From Candidatus Roizmanbacteria bacterium GW2011_GWA2_35_19 (lineage in GTDB: Bacteria > Patescibacteriota > Microgenomatia > UBA1406 > GWC2-37-13), in contig LBQC01000005.1 of assembly GCA_000990565.1 (NCBI GenBank), forward strand, positions 1-32,370: a stretch of 32,370 nt of DNA. Direction: 5' to 3'. Shown here piece after piece: positions 1 through 9,356 of this stretch. Position 1 is the first letter of the stretch. Each line of letters begins with the position of its first letter. Under the pieces are notes generated by a model, which was not told the origin of the DNA, ran no database searches, and saw only the letters and a program-made list of their open reading frames with translations. Both the position numbers and the translations under genes were made by a program.

Positions 1-2
1 CA

Positions 3-98
3 CCAAATGAAGCAATGGAGCAGGAATCAAACCGTTACAAATTTAGAAAATTTAAATCTTCAAAAGAAGCAAGTGTTGCACTTCAACTTAGAATGTAG
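3..98 (+). CDS. 3' end of a CDS truncated by the window start (PNEAMEQESNRYKFRKFKSSKEASVALQLRM*)
   Basis: Open frame from the window edge to TAG at 96-98; family not recognised. Confidence 0.45.
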   Translation, partial: PNEAMEQESNRYKFRKFKSSKEASVALQLRM

Positions 99-173
99 GG
101 TAGATTTTTTGTAAATAGGGCATTATCCTATAATGTTATGTATTTAGAGAAAAATCTGCTATAATTCCAACCT

Positions 174-449
174 ATGGCAGAAAAAGCTACTTGCGACTTC
201 AGATTGACCGACGCATTACAACGGAAAGAAAAATGGTTCTCCATTGGTTCTGTAATTCATTTTTTACTCTGGAGAAGCGATAAGCAAGCGAGAGAAAAAG
301 GACTAATAAATGGACAAATTTGTATGGTAAGGACATTACATAATGGAGGAATGCCGACAGTATGTAATAGATTAACCGACTCAACCTCGACTTGTCCGAC
401 TGCTCAAGAAGCAATAAAAGAAGTAAATGCTGAATTCCCGCAGATTTAA
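174..449 (+). CDS. hypothetical protein (91 aa)
   Basis: ORF preceded by a -10-like tataat; no family recognised; overlaps an antisense ORF. Confidence 0.3.
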   Translation: MAEKATCDFRLTDALQRKEKWFSIGSVIHFLLWRSDKQAREKGLINGQICMVRTLHNGGMPTVCNRLTDSTSTCPTAQEAIKEVNAEFPQI

Positions 450-469
450 CGCAGATTCACCGCAAGAAA

Positions 470-1483
470 TCATTTCTTTGCGAATTTTTGAGATTCAATA
501 AGGATCGTCTCTATAAATATTGTGGTTGGGACAGCAAGAAGTACTCCCATCACTCCGGCCAATTTACCACCGACCACCATGACAATAAGGGTAGTAATAG
601 GATGAAGACCGGTCGCTTTCCTCATGATAATTGGAACAAATAAATTATTCTCAAGTTGTTGAACAACTAAGTAAACAAGGACATTTTTTAAGGCTAATAG
701 TGGGGAGACGGAAAGACCTATTAATATCGCCGGGATTGATGAGGTGATTGGACCCAAAGTCGGTATTACCTCAAGTAAGCCAGCAAGGACGGCAAGCGCA
801 AGAGTATATTTCATTCCGATGAAGCTAAGGCCGATATATGTAAATGTACCAACTACAAGCATTAATATTATTTCCCCCCAGAACCATGAGCTCATCCTTG
901 TTTGCGCCCTTTCTGAGATGATTTCTAATCTTTTTATTTCTAATTCATCAAAAAAGTTTCCGAGCATTTTCTCAACTAGTCTCTTTTCCAATAGAAAATA
1001 AAACCCAAAGAATAGAGTAGAGGTAACAAAGATGACATTAGAAAATATTGCTTTAACGAAATTTATAGTCTGATTTGCTAACCCCGGTAGGTTATTAGTC
1101 AGAAAATCAAAATTGATTAAATTTGCATAATCTGGGAACGTGCTCTTAATAATGGTTGGTAGACTTTTAGACAAAAAAATTATTTCAGTTACAAGTGGGG
1201 GGATTATCAATGAAAAGACATTAAAAATTACAAAAACAAATAAAGTGTAAATGACAAAGGCAGCTATCGAGCGGGGAATCCTTTTATTCTCTAAAAAATT
1301 TACAGCCGGCCGTAGACTCCCCGAAATAATAAAGGCGATAAAAAGTGAAAAGACTAATTCCCTAATTTGCCATAACAATCCCAAAGCAAGGAGAAAAAAA
1401 ATCGTAAATATAATTGTTTTTGAAGACACTTCAATCTTATGAGTGTTCATGATGATAATTATATCATGATTACCCTTTAGCAA
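470..1483 (-). CDS. AI-2E family transporter (PF01594-like membrane permease)
   Basis: Multi-TM protein with 'LEVIPTLGPITSSIPAILIGL' and 'VGGKLAGVMGVLLAVPTT' typical of the family. Confidence 0.88.
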   Translation of the reverse strand: MLKGNHDIIIIMNTHKIEVSSKTIIFTIFFLLALGLLWQIRELVFSLFIAFIISGSLRPAVNFLENKRIPRSIAAFVIYTLFVFVIFNVFSLIIPPLVTEIIFLSKSLPTIIKSTFPDYANLINFDFLTNNLPGLANQTINFVKAIFSNVIFVTSTLFFGFYFLLEKRLVEKMLGNFFDELEIKRLEIISERAQTRMSSWFWGEIILMLVVGTFTYIGLSFIGMKYTLALAVLAGLLEVIPTLGPITSSIPAILIGLSVSPLLALKNVLVYLVVQQLENNLFVPIIMRKATGLHPITTLIVMVVGGKLAGVMGVLLAVPTTIFIETILIESQKFAKK

Positions 1484-2156
1484 GGGCTAAGACAAAAACC
1501 TTACTTGTTCCATTTCTTTTTAAAACCCGGGTGGCTTCGCTGACCGTTGAGCCGGTGGTTACAACGTCATCAACAAGTAAGATTTTTTTGTTTTTTACAT
1601 CGGCGTTAGGCCTCAAAGTAAATATCCCCCTAACATTCCTATATCTCATGAGCTTTGACCCAAGCTGTGCTTGAGGATACTTATCTTTTACCCTTATTAA
1701 AAAATCACCGGTTTCAAGCCCTAAAAACTTATTTAAAAACTTTGCAATTAGAATTGACTGGTTAAAACCTCTTTCCGTCATCCTTGCTTTAGTTAATGGT
1801 ATCGGCTCAATAATATAGTCCTTCGCGATTGTTTTTAGCTTCATAATCTTTTCTAAAGAATCTCGTTTTATACCGCGAATAAAGTCGCTCCAAATTTCGG
1901 TCGCCAATCGATATTTAATATTTTTAATAATCTTTTTTAAAAAACCATTGTAATAATAGATTCCCGTCAATCCATCTATGTTCAATTTTTTTAGGCATCC
2001 TGGGTGAGTTAGGCCTAGAGGACTGGATTTTTTACAGTAATAACATCGCTCTCGATTATATGGTTTTAGTTTTTGATAACATTTCGGGCAGATATATGTG
2101 CCTAGATAGCCACAACCAAGGCAAAATTTTGGAAACAGGAGGTCTTTAAGAAACAT
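1470..2156 (-). CDS. comF: ComF family protein / phosphoribosyltransferase
   Basis: N-terminal zinc-binding CxxC pairs; PRTase motif 'KKILLVDDVVTTGSTVSEA'; 'RGFNQSILIAKFL'. Confidence 0.9.
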   Translation of the reverse strand: MFLKDLLFPKFCLGCGYLGTYICPKCYQKLKPYNRERCYYCKKSSPLGLTHPGCLKKLNIDGLTGIYYYNGFLKKIIKNIKYRLATEIWSDFIRGIKRDSLEKIMKLKTIAKDYIIEPIPLTKARMTERGFNQSILIAKFLNKFLGLETGDFLIRVKDKYPQAQLGSKLMRYRNVRGIFTLRPNADVKNKKILLVDDVVTTGSTVSEATRVLKRNGTSKVFVLALAKG

Positions 2157-2366
2157 AATATAGATACATTATAAACCTAATACTTTGTTCACAAATATCA
2201 AAGTATTTATACTTTGAAAAAAACTGCAAAAAAATCTGAGGCTAAATTTTTGTTTGATATAGTTTGAATACATTTTGACCTCTTGCAAACCTACAGGCAG
2301 TGTTATAAATTTTTAAAGCACACTAGGGAAGAAATATTAAATAACAAATATTAAATATCAAAAATA

Positions 2367-2813
2367 ATGTTTTGTATATTTTGCAAGAATCAAGACACAG
2401 AGGTAATAGAAACTAGGATATCTGATGATGGGGCAACGGTTAGACGTCGAAGGGTTTGCTTAAAATGCGAAAAAAGATTCACAACTTATGAAAGAGTAGA
2501 AGAGTTACCAATATTAGTTATAAAACGGGACGGCAGAAGGGAAAGATTTGATCGAGACAAATTAAGAAGAGGATTAGTGATACCCTGCGAAAAAACGACA
2601 ATTTCGTCCGATCAAGTTGAAGGTGTAATTAATGAAGTTGAGCAGGATTTAAAACAAAGAGAGACAACCGAGATTGAAAGTAAGGAAATCGGAAATTTAG
2701 TAGCAAAAAAATTAAAAAAATTAGATAAAATAGCCTACATCCGATTTGCCAGTGTTTTTCGAAGGTTTGTAGATTTAGAAGATTTTGAAAAAGAATTGAA
2801 AAAATTAAGTTAA
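2367..2813 (+). CDS. nrdR: transcriptional repressor NrdR
   Basis: Zinc ribbon CIFC...CLKC, 'RRRRVCLKCEKRFTTYERVE', ATP-cone 'VIKRDGRRERFDRDKLRRGL'. Confidence 0.96.
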   Translation: MFCIFCKNQDTEVIETRISDDGATVRRRRVCLKCEKRFTTYERVEELPILVIKRDGRRERFDRDKLRRGLVIPCEKTTISSDQVEGVINEVEQDLKQRETTEIESKEIGNLVAKKLKKLDKIAYIRFASVFRRFVDLEDFEKELKKLS

Positions 2814-2836
2814 ATAGTTACTATACATAACACAAT

Positions 2837-5233
2837 ATGAAGCTTTTAGGAATTTCAGAAAAAGTATTTATCGACAGATACTCTTTAAAAGATAAGGCAG
2901 GTAATTCGATGGAGAAAAAACCGGAAGAAATGTGGAGAAGAATAGCGAATGCAGTTGCTCAAGTAGAAAGAAAATATAAAAAATCCTCCTCCGCTAAAGC
3001 TTCGGCGGACAAGTGGGAAAAAGAATTTTATTCTTCACTTAAAGATTTCAAGTATGTCCCAGGCGGGAGGATACTCGCCGGAGCCGGGACTGGATTTAAT
3101 GTCTCATTTTACAATTGTTTTGTAATCCCGTCGCCCCCTGATTCTCGAGATGGAATTATTGAGACATTGAAACAAATGGTTGAAATTATGGCTCGCGGTG
3201 GAGGCGTCGGTATAAATCTTTCGTCTCTTCGACCTCGTGGAGCCCGGGTTAAAAAAGTCAATGGGTTTTCATCAGGCCCGATTAACTGGGCCGAGCTTTT
3301 TTCAGTTGCTACCAAAGACATAATTCAACAAGGAGGGACGAGACGCGGAGCCCTGATGCTTATGCTCTGGGATTGGCATCCTGATATTGAAGAGTTTATT
3401 ACAGTTAAGCAAGACTTAACAAGAATAAATGGTGCTAATTTATCAATCTGTGTTTCTGATTCCTTCATGGATGCAGTTGCCAAAGATGCCGACTGGCCAT
3501 TATGTTTTCCTGATATAAAAGATCCTGAGTATGATACTAAATGGACGGGAGACCTTGAGGTTTGGAAAAAGCTGGGGAAAAAAGTGATAGTTCATAAAAT
3601 TGTTAAAGCTAGAAAAATTTGGGATTTGGTCGCTGAGGCCGCTTGGAAATCGGCTGAACCTGGGGTAGTTTTTATGGAAAGATATAACAAGCTATATAAT
3701 AATTACTATTGGAATAGAATTATTTGTGTTAATCCATGTGGAGAAGAAGGATTGCCACCATGGGGGGTCTGTAATCTTGGGTCGATTAATCTATCAGCTT
3801 TAGTAAAGGGTGATAATGTTGATAAAAAAGGAACCTTTGATTTTACTATCTTAAAAAAGTTGGTAAAAACCGCCGTCCGCTTTCAGGATAATATTGTAGA
3901 TATGGATCCTTACGTTTTTCCAGGGATAAAGAAAACACAACTTGAAGGCGAAAGACGAATTGGTCTTGGAACAATGGGGTTAGGGGATGCATTAATCAAG
4001 CTTCACCTTCGATATGGGTCGCCAGAGTCACTTCAATTTATTGATAAGGTATATAAAATAATCCGTGACGAAGCTTACCGCGCCTCGTCAGAAAACGCAA
4101 AAGAAAAAGGGAGTTTCGGAAAGTTTGATAAAAAATTATTTCTTGAGGGTCTTTTTGTTAGGGAGATTACAGAGGATGTGAAAAAATCAATCAAAAAGAA
4201 TGGGATTAGAAACTCGCTTTTATTAATGCAAGCCCCAACCGGATCAACTTCTCTCATGGCGAATACAACGTCAGGGATTGAACCCGTTTTTGAATATGAG
4301 TTTACAAGAAGAGATCGATTGGGGACTCACATAATCCGCCATCATCTTTATGAGCAATGGTATAAAAAACATGAAAAAGAAATTAAAGAAGGCAAAGTGG
4401 TGAGGCCGGACTGGTTTGTATCGGCAAATGATTTAACTCCAGAAGACCATGTTAGAGTCCAGGCCGCTATCCAAAAATATGTCGATGCATCAATATCAAA
4501 GACAGTCAATGCGCCAAGGACTCACACCGTTGAAGACGTCAAAAGACTCTATACTTTAGCTTACAAACTTGGATGCAAAGGAATTGCATATATGAGAGAA
4601 GGATCCAGGCCCGGAGTTCTTGAGAGAGAAACAAAAAAAGAGGAAGAAGTCAAACAAAAATTACCCGCCTATACCATTAAACCAAGACCAATGGTTGTAA
4701 GAGGAGCGACTTACAGAATGCACACGCCAGTCGGGATTGCCTTTATCACAATCAACACCAATGGTGGCAATCCGCCAGAGCCGCTTGAGGTATTTATCAA
4801 TGTTGGTAAGGCGGGATCGGATGTCTATGCGATGGCGGAAGGCCTAGGGCGGATGATTTCAGTAGCCCTGCGCTTTTCATCCCATCTATCAGTAGTTGAG
4901 CGAATCCAGGAGATTATTACTCAACTTCAGGGAATTGGAGGGGCTCGAAGTTCTGGATTTGGGAAGGATAGGATTAGAAGCCTGCCTGATGCAGTTGCTA
5001 AAGTACTCTCAATTCATTATGGGTTTAATGGTGAGTCAAAGCATGAAAACGGGGTTGCTGAAATAAAGAAAGAAGAACCAAAACTAGTTATTACAACAAC
5101 ACAACCTACTCTGGCCGCCGCCTCTGTCTCCAAACAAGTAAATTTTGACATCTGCCCTACATGTGGTGAAGCGACCTTTGTCCATGAAGAAGGTTGTAAA
5201 AAATGCTATGGATGTGGATACTCGGAGTGCTAA
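2837..5233 (+). CDS. nrdJ: adenosylcobalamin-dependent (class II) ribonucleoside-diphosphate reductase
   Basis: 'GGGVGINLSSLRPRGA', 'NPCGEEGLPPWGVCNLGSINLS', 'APTGSTSLMANTTSGIEPVF'; C-terminal CPTCG...CYGCGYSEC. Confidence 0.94.
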   Translation: MKLLGISEKVFIDRYSLKDKAGNSMEKKPEEMWRRIANAVAQVERKYKKSSSAKASADKWEKEFYSSLKDFKYVPGGRILAGAGTGFNVSFYNCFVIPSPPDSRDGIIETLKQMVEIMARGGGVGINLSSLRPRGARVKKVNGFSSGPINWAELFSVATKDIIQQGGTRRGALMLMLWDWHPDIEEFITVKQDLTRINGANLSICVSDSFMDAVAKDADWPLCFPDIKDPEYDTKWTGDLEVWKKLGKKVIVHKIVKARKIWDLVAEAAWKSAEPGVVFMERYNKLYNNYYWNRIICVNPCGEEGLPPWGVCNLGSINLSALVKGDNVDKKGTFDFTILKKLVKTAVRFQDNIVDMDPYVFPGIKKTQLEGERRIGLGTMGLGDALIKLHLRYGSPESLQFIDKVYKIIRDEAYRASSENAKEKGSFGKFDKKLFLEGLFVREITEDVKKSIKKNGIRNSLLLMQAPTGSTSLMANTTSGIEPVFEYEFTRRDRLGTHIIRHHLYEQWYKKHEKEIKEGKVVRPDWFVSANDLTPEDHVRVQAAIQKYVDASISKTVNAPRTHTVEDVKRLYTLAYKLGCKGIAYMREGSRPGVLERETKKEEEVKQKLPAYTIKPRPMVVRGATYRMHTPVGIAFITINTNGGNPPEPLEVFINVGKAGSDVYAMAEGLGRMISVALRFSSHLSVVERIQEIITQLQGIGGARSSGFGKDRIRSLPDAVAKVLSIHYGFNGESKHENGVAEIKKEEPKLVITTTQPTLAAASVSKQVNFDICPTCGEATFVHEEGCKKCYGCGYSEC
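2990..3009. repeat. short palindromic element inside nrdJ (tccgctaaagcttcggcgga), read as SAKASADK
   Basis: Imperfect 20-nt palindrome in frame in a variable loop of NrdJ. Confidence 0.65.
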
Positions 5234-5363
5234 AACAGAAGGTAGAGAATAGGAATAGATGCGAGTTAAGAAGTTTGAATAAGGACGATAGATAAACCTT
5301 TCCTCTTATTTCTATTTTCCCAACTCGTTTCTAAACCCAATTTCCATTTTCTAACTTTTAAAT

Positions 5364-5909
5364 ATGCCAATATACACACGTACAGGTGACAAAGGGGAGA
5401 CTTCGTTATATGGTGGAAAGAGAATTTCAAAAGCCGATTGTCAGGTTGAAACTTACGGATCGATAGACGAATTAACAAGTTTTATTGGATTGCTGGTAAG
5501 CAAAGTAAAGAAAAGTAATGATAAAGAATTATTAATAAATATACAAAAAGATCTTTATCAGATTATGTCATTTTTGTCTGGAGCAAAAATAGATTTATCG
5601 GTCCTTCCAACAAAAGTTATTAATTTTGAAAAACAAATTGATTCAGTTGAAAAAAAACTACCAAAGTTAAATAAATTTATACTACCTGGGGGGAATGAAA
5701 TATCATCTCTATTTCATGTAGTTAGAGTGCTTTGCCGGAAAGCAGAAAGAAGAAATATTGATTTTTTCAATCAACCCTTCGACTTCGCTCAGGACAAGTC
5801 AACAATTAACAATCAACAATTAACAATTATTAAATATTTAAATCGACTTTCCGACCTTTTTTTTACGCTGGCCCGAAAGTATGGACAAAGACAGGAAGTT
5901 GTTTTATAA
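5364..5909 (+). CDS. PduO-type cob(I)yrinic acid a,c-diamide adenosyltransferase
   Basis: 'IYTRTGDKGETSLYGGKRISKAD', 'VETYGSIDELTSFIGL', 'ILPGGNEISSLFHVVRVLCRKAERR', 'YLNRLSDLFFTLAR'. Confidence 0.94.
   Translation: MPIYTRTGDKGETSLYGGKRISKADCQVETYGSIDELTSFIGLLVSKVKKSNDKELLINIQKDLYQIMSFLSGAKIDLSVLPTKVINFEKQIDSVEKKLPKLNKFILPGGNEISSLFHVVRVLCRKAERRNIDFFNQPFDFAQDKSTINNQQLTIIKYLNRLSDLFFTLARKYGQRQEVVL
5776..5794. repeat. short repeat (ccttcgacttcgctcagga) inside the adenosyltransferase gene, read as PFDFAQDK
   Basis: Resembles the TCCTGAGCGAAGTCGAAGG element seen scattered in many bacterial drafts; followed by low-complexity aacaattaacaatcaacaattaac. Confidence 0.5.
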
Positions 5910-5915
5910 TCTCAG

Positions 5916-6308
5916 TTGCCTATGAAAAAACAAAACATTTTTTTGATTATTTTAGTAATTTTAATTTTCTTGACAGGTTATTTTTACAAAACAAAACTTC
6001 AACCAAATAAAAACATATCTATTAAGCAAAATGTAGTTCTTCTTAAAGTTGGCGATGAAAAAAACTTCACAACTTATAAAACAATTGAAAAGAAATCGGC
6101 CTTAGATTTGCTGAAAGAAAAAAACAAAGTAACTACTAAAGGAGAAGGAGTAAACGCCTACGTGATTTCAATTAATGGGATTGAGGCAAAGACGGAAAAT
6201 AAAGAATTTTGGTCATTTTACGTAAACGGAAAAATGGCTGAAGTTGGTGCCGGAAGCTATATTATTAGAGAAGGAGATAAGATCGAATGGAAGATAGAAA
6301 AGTATTAA
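5916..6308 (+). CDS. DUF4430 / transcobalamin C-terminal-like domain protein, membrane-anchored
   Basis: N-terminal hydrophobic anchor; 'YVISINGIEAKTENKEFWSFYVNGKMAEVGAGSYIIREGDKIEWKIEKY' is DUF4430-like; likely start at 5922 (second ATG). Confidence 0.75.
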   Translation: MPMKKQNIFLIILVILIFLTGYFYKTKLQPNKNISIKQNVVLLKVGDEKNFTTYKTIEKKSALDLLKEKNKVTTKGEGVNAYVISINGIEAKTENKEFWSFYVNGKMAEVGAGSYIIREGDKIEWKIEKY

Positions 6309-6318
6309 TTAAATCCAA

Positions 6319-6846
6319 ATGACAAAATCCAAAACCCAAAAATTTATTTCGTATTTTGCAATGATTTTGTTGGCTGTTTTTGCAAGGCTGATACCACACT
6401 CCCCAAATTTTACCCCTATCGGAGGACTCGCTATCTTCTCTGGATTACAATTTAAAAGTAAGCTTTCCGTCTTAATACCCTTATTAGCAATGGTCATTTC
6501 AGATATGTTTTTAGGAATCCATAAAACAATCCCATACGTATATATAAGTTTTATAATTATTTTTTTTCTTGGAAGATCAATAAAAAATGAAATTACTTTT
6601 AAAAAAATAGTTATCATTAGTTTAGTGTCATCAATTTTATTTTTTTTAATTACCAATTTAGGCGTCTTCATAACCGGATCAATGTATCAAAAATCATTTT
6701 CTGGTCTTATTCAATGTTATTTCATGGGAATTCCATTTTTTCGAAATACGGCGATTAGTGATATTTTTTATAGCTTAACTTTTTTTTATGGATATAAATA
6801 TCTTCCGCTCATAATTCCAAAAAAATTATTCAGGTCCAAGCTTTAA
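6319..6846 (+). CDS. DUF6580 / ECF-transporter S-component-like membrane protein
   Basis: 'ARLIPHSPNFTPIGGLAIFSGLQF' and 'LIPLLAMVISDMFLGIH', multi-TM. Confidence 0.75.
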   Translation: MTKSKTQKFISYFAMILLAVFARLIPHSPNFTPIGGLAIFSGLQFKSKLSVLIPLLAMVISDMFLGIHKTIPYVYISFIIIFFLGRSIKNEITFKKIVIISLVSSILFFLITNLGVFITGSMYQKSFSGLIQCYFMGIPFFRNTAISDIFYSLTFFYGYKYLPLIIPKKLFRSKL

Positions 6847-6867
6847 ACACCCAGGTATAATGAAATT

Positions 6868-7278
6868 ATGGCCCAAAAAAATTTTACTTCAGTAGATGAA
6901 TTGGTCAAGAAAAAAAATGAATCAATTAGCTTGCCAAAAGAGGCAGAGCCAATATCTTCTGAAAAATTTAATATTCAGGAAGCGGTTGAGCATGAGCCGG
7001 AACAAGAAGTAGAAAAATTCGTAAGCCCAAGAAGCGAGTCAATAGAATTGCCTCCAGACTTAAAAAGATTAGGCTTGCAACAGGCGACCACGACAAAATT
7101 CCCAACATTTAAAAATATAAAGCTTCCAATAAGCGATGAAAAAGTTATGGTTGGACTACACGCGCCGATTAATACTTCAATTAGGTGGTTAGCGACTTTT
7201 GCTATATATTTATTAGCTCGGGCTCATCTTGGGTTGAAAATAATTCACGGGAAAGTAGTGAGAGTCTTTAAAAGTTAG
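6868..7278 (+). CDS. hypothetical protein (136 aa)
   Basis: ORF in a compact block, no family recognised. Confidence 0.6.
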   Translation: MAQKNFTSVDELVKKKNESISLPKEAEPISSEKFNIQEAVEHEPEQEVEKFVSPRSESIELPPDLKRLGLQQATTTKFPTFKNIKLPISDEKVMVGLHAPINTSIRWLATFAIYLLARAHLGLKIIHGKVVRVFKS

Positions 7279-7595
7279 GATGCAACTTTTTTTATTTCAG
7301 CTAGAAAGCCTTCTTTTCCCATCGCCCCGACAAATTGATTGGCAGGTGCTCCATCTTTAAAAATTACAAAAGTTGGGATAGAAAAAACTGAGTACTCTTG
7401 AGATAAATCCGGGTTTACATCAACATCAACCTTCACAAACTTAACATCCTTTAATTCATCAGACAGTTGATCAATAATTGGTCCGGTCATTTTACAGGGC
7501 CCGCACCAGTGAGCAAAGAAATCAACCATCACTGTCCCCTTATAATCCAAAACTTCAGATTTAAAATTATTTTTATCTCCATCAATGACTGCCAT
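7275..7595 (-). CDS. trxA: thioredoxin
   Basis: 'VMVDFFAHWCGPCKMTGPIIDQL' with WCGPCK; 'FSIPTFVIFKDG'. Confidence 0.95.
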   Translation of the reverse strand: MAVIDGDKNNFKSEVLDYKGTVMVDFFAHWCGPCKMTGPIIDQLSDELKDVKFVKVDVDVNPDLSQEYSVFSIPTFVIFKDGAPANQFVGAMGKEGFLAEIKKVAS

Positions 7596-7773
7596 ATATT
7601 TTTTAAATTATTAATGCAGGCTAAATAATAGAGAAAAACTTTGCTTCAGTCAAGCGGATTAATAAATATTTTATTTAGGTTACTACAACAATTAAATAAT
7701 ATCACTTGTAGCATATAGTCCATAGACAAACTCAAAAAAACCTGCTAAATCTTAAACAGTTAAATATTAAACT

Positions 7774-9294
7774 ATGCTAGCAAAGGTAATATCGGGGACG
7801 ACGCTTGGGCTTGATGGATTATTAGTCGAAGTTGAGGTTGATGTCGCCACAAAAGGGTTCCCTAAGTTTAATATCGTCGGGCTTCCGTCAAAATCAGTCG
7901 ATGAATCAAAAGAAAGGGTAAGGGCGGCAATAGTTAACGCCGGCTATGAAATGCCAGATACTAGAATTACTGTTAATCTGGCGCCGGCAGATTTACCTAA
8001 GGAGGGCGCAGGTTTTGATCTACCGATTGCTATTGGGATTCTAGCTGCCGCCGGGATGATAAAAAAAGAAAGCCTAGAAGATAGTATTTTTTTAGGTGAA
8101 CTTTCTTTACAAGGTGGACTAAGGAAGGTGCCAGGAATAATTTCAATTACAATTGAAGCGGAAAAGAAAAAGATTGAAAAAATTTATCTACCGAATCAAA
8201 ACATTATAGAAGCATCGCTTATTAATAATATTGAAACTTTTGCAGTAAAAGATTTATCTGATCTTATATTTCATCTTAACGGGGACAAAATACTAAATTG
8301 TCATTCAAAAAAAGATATTTATTCTTTAATAAAAGAAGAGAACTTTCAGTATTATTTTGAAGATGTTAAGGGGCAAGAATCGGTTAAGCGAGGCCTTGAA
8401 ATTGCCGCTTCTGGTTTTCACAACGTAATTATGAAGGGCCCGCCCGGAACTGGGAAAACTCTACTCTCCCGGGCCTTCCCATCAATTTTGCCACAAATGG
8501 AAAAAAGCGAAATCCTTGAAGTGACAAAAATCTATTCAGTTGTGGGACTTTTAAATAACGAATTTTTTAAAACTGCAAGACCTTTTAGAAGCCCGCATCA
8601 TACTACTTCACGAATTGGATTAATTGGTGGTGGTTCAACTCCGACACCCGGTGAAATTTCACTAGCTCACAGAGGAGTTTTATTCTTAGATGAATTACCA
8701 GAATTTCCCCGGTCGGTTCTTGAAGCATTGCGGCAGCCACTTGAGGATGGCAAAGTAACAATCTCGCGAGCATCAGGAAGTCTGACTTTTCCTTCAAGAT
8801 TCCTACTACTTGCCGCTTGTAATCCATGTCCTTGTGGATATTTAGGACATCCGAAAAAAACCTGCCGATGTTTTCCCGGATCAATTCTTAAATATAAAAA
8901 AAGATTATCGGGACCCCTAATGGACAGAATTGATATCCACCTTGATGTTGCACCGGTTGATGAAGAAAAACTAACAAATAATATTACACCGGAGAATAGT
9001 AAAATTATTCGGGAAAGGATTATAAAAACAAGAAAAATTCAAAAGATAAGATTCTCAAAAGAAAAAATTTTAACTAATGGTGAAATGGGATCTTCCGAAA
9101 TCAAAAAATACTGCAAGCTTGATGATAAAGCTCTAGGTTTATTAAAACAGGCAATTTCCCGACTTTCATTATCTGCCCGAAGTTATCATAAAACAATCAA
9201 AATAGGCCAAACAATATCTGATATGAAAAACGAGAATATTATTTCAATAGAATCAATAGCAGAAGCATTGCAATATAGATCATACGACGACTAA
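7774..9294 (+). CDS. YifB family Mg chelatase-like AAA ATPase (ComM)
   Basis: 'VEVDVATKGFPKFNIVGLPSKSVDESKERVRAAI', Walker A 'GPPGTGKT', 'FRSPHHTTS', 'CNPCPCGYLGHP'. Confidence 0.96.
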   Translation: MLAKVISGTTLGLDGLLVEVEVDVATKGFPKFNIVGLPSKSVDESKERVRAAIVNAGYEMPDTRITVNLAPADLPKEGAGFDLPIAIGILAAAGMIKKESLEDSIFLGELSLQGGLRKVPGIISITIEAEKKKIEKIYLPNQNIIEASLINNIETFAVKDLSDLIFHLNGDKILNCHSKKDIYSLIKEENFQYYFEDVKGQESVKRGLEIAASGFHNVIMKGPPGTGKTLLSRAFPSILPQMEKSEILEVTKIYSVVGLLNNEFFKTARPFRSPHHTTSRIGLIGGGSTPTPGEISLAHRGVLFLDELPEFPRSVLEALRQPLEDGKVTISRASGSLTFPSRFLLLAACNPCPCGYLGHPKKTCRCFPGSILKYKKRLSGPLMDRIDIHLDVAPVDEEKLTNNITPENSKIIRERIIKTRKIQKIRFSKEKILTNGEMGSSEIKKYCKLDDKALGLLKQAISRLSLSARSYHKTIKIGQTISDMKNENIISIESIAEALQYRSYDD

Positions 9295-9356
9295 TTTTAA
9301 CGACTAATTTTAATTCTATTGACAAGCCGAAAAAAATTATCTATCATTATCTCATT

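Noticed and set aside
2157-2366. Possible cobalamin riboswitch upstream of nrdR/nrdJ
   Set aside because: Looked for a B12-box-like segment and supporting stems; only a short cctacaggcagtg similarity, insufficient.
5266-5478. 70-aa minus ORF overlapping the adenosyltransferase start
   Set aside because: Overlaps a well-supported gene and has no conserved features.
8603-8884. 93-aa ORF antisense to yifB
   Set aside because: Fully antisense to conserved AAA coding sequence.
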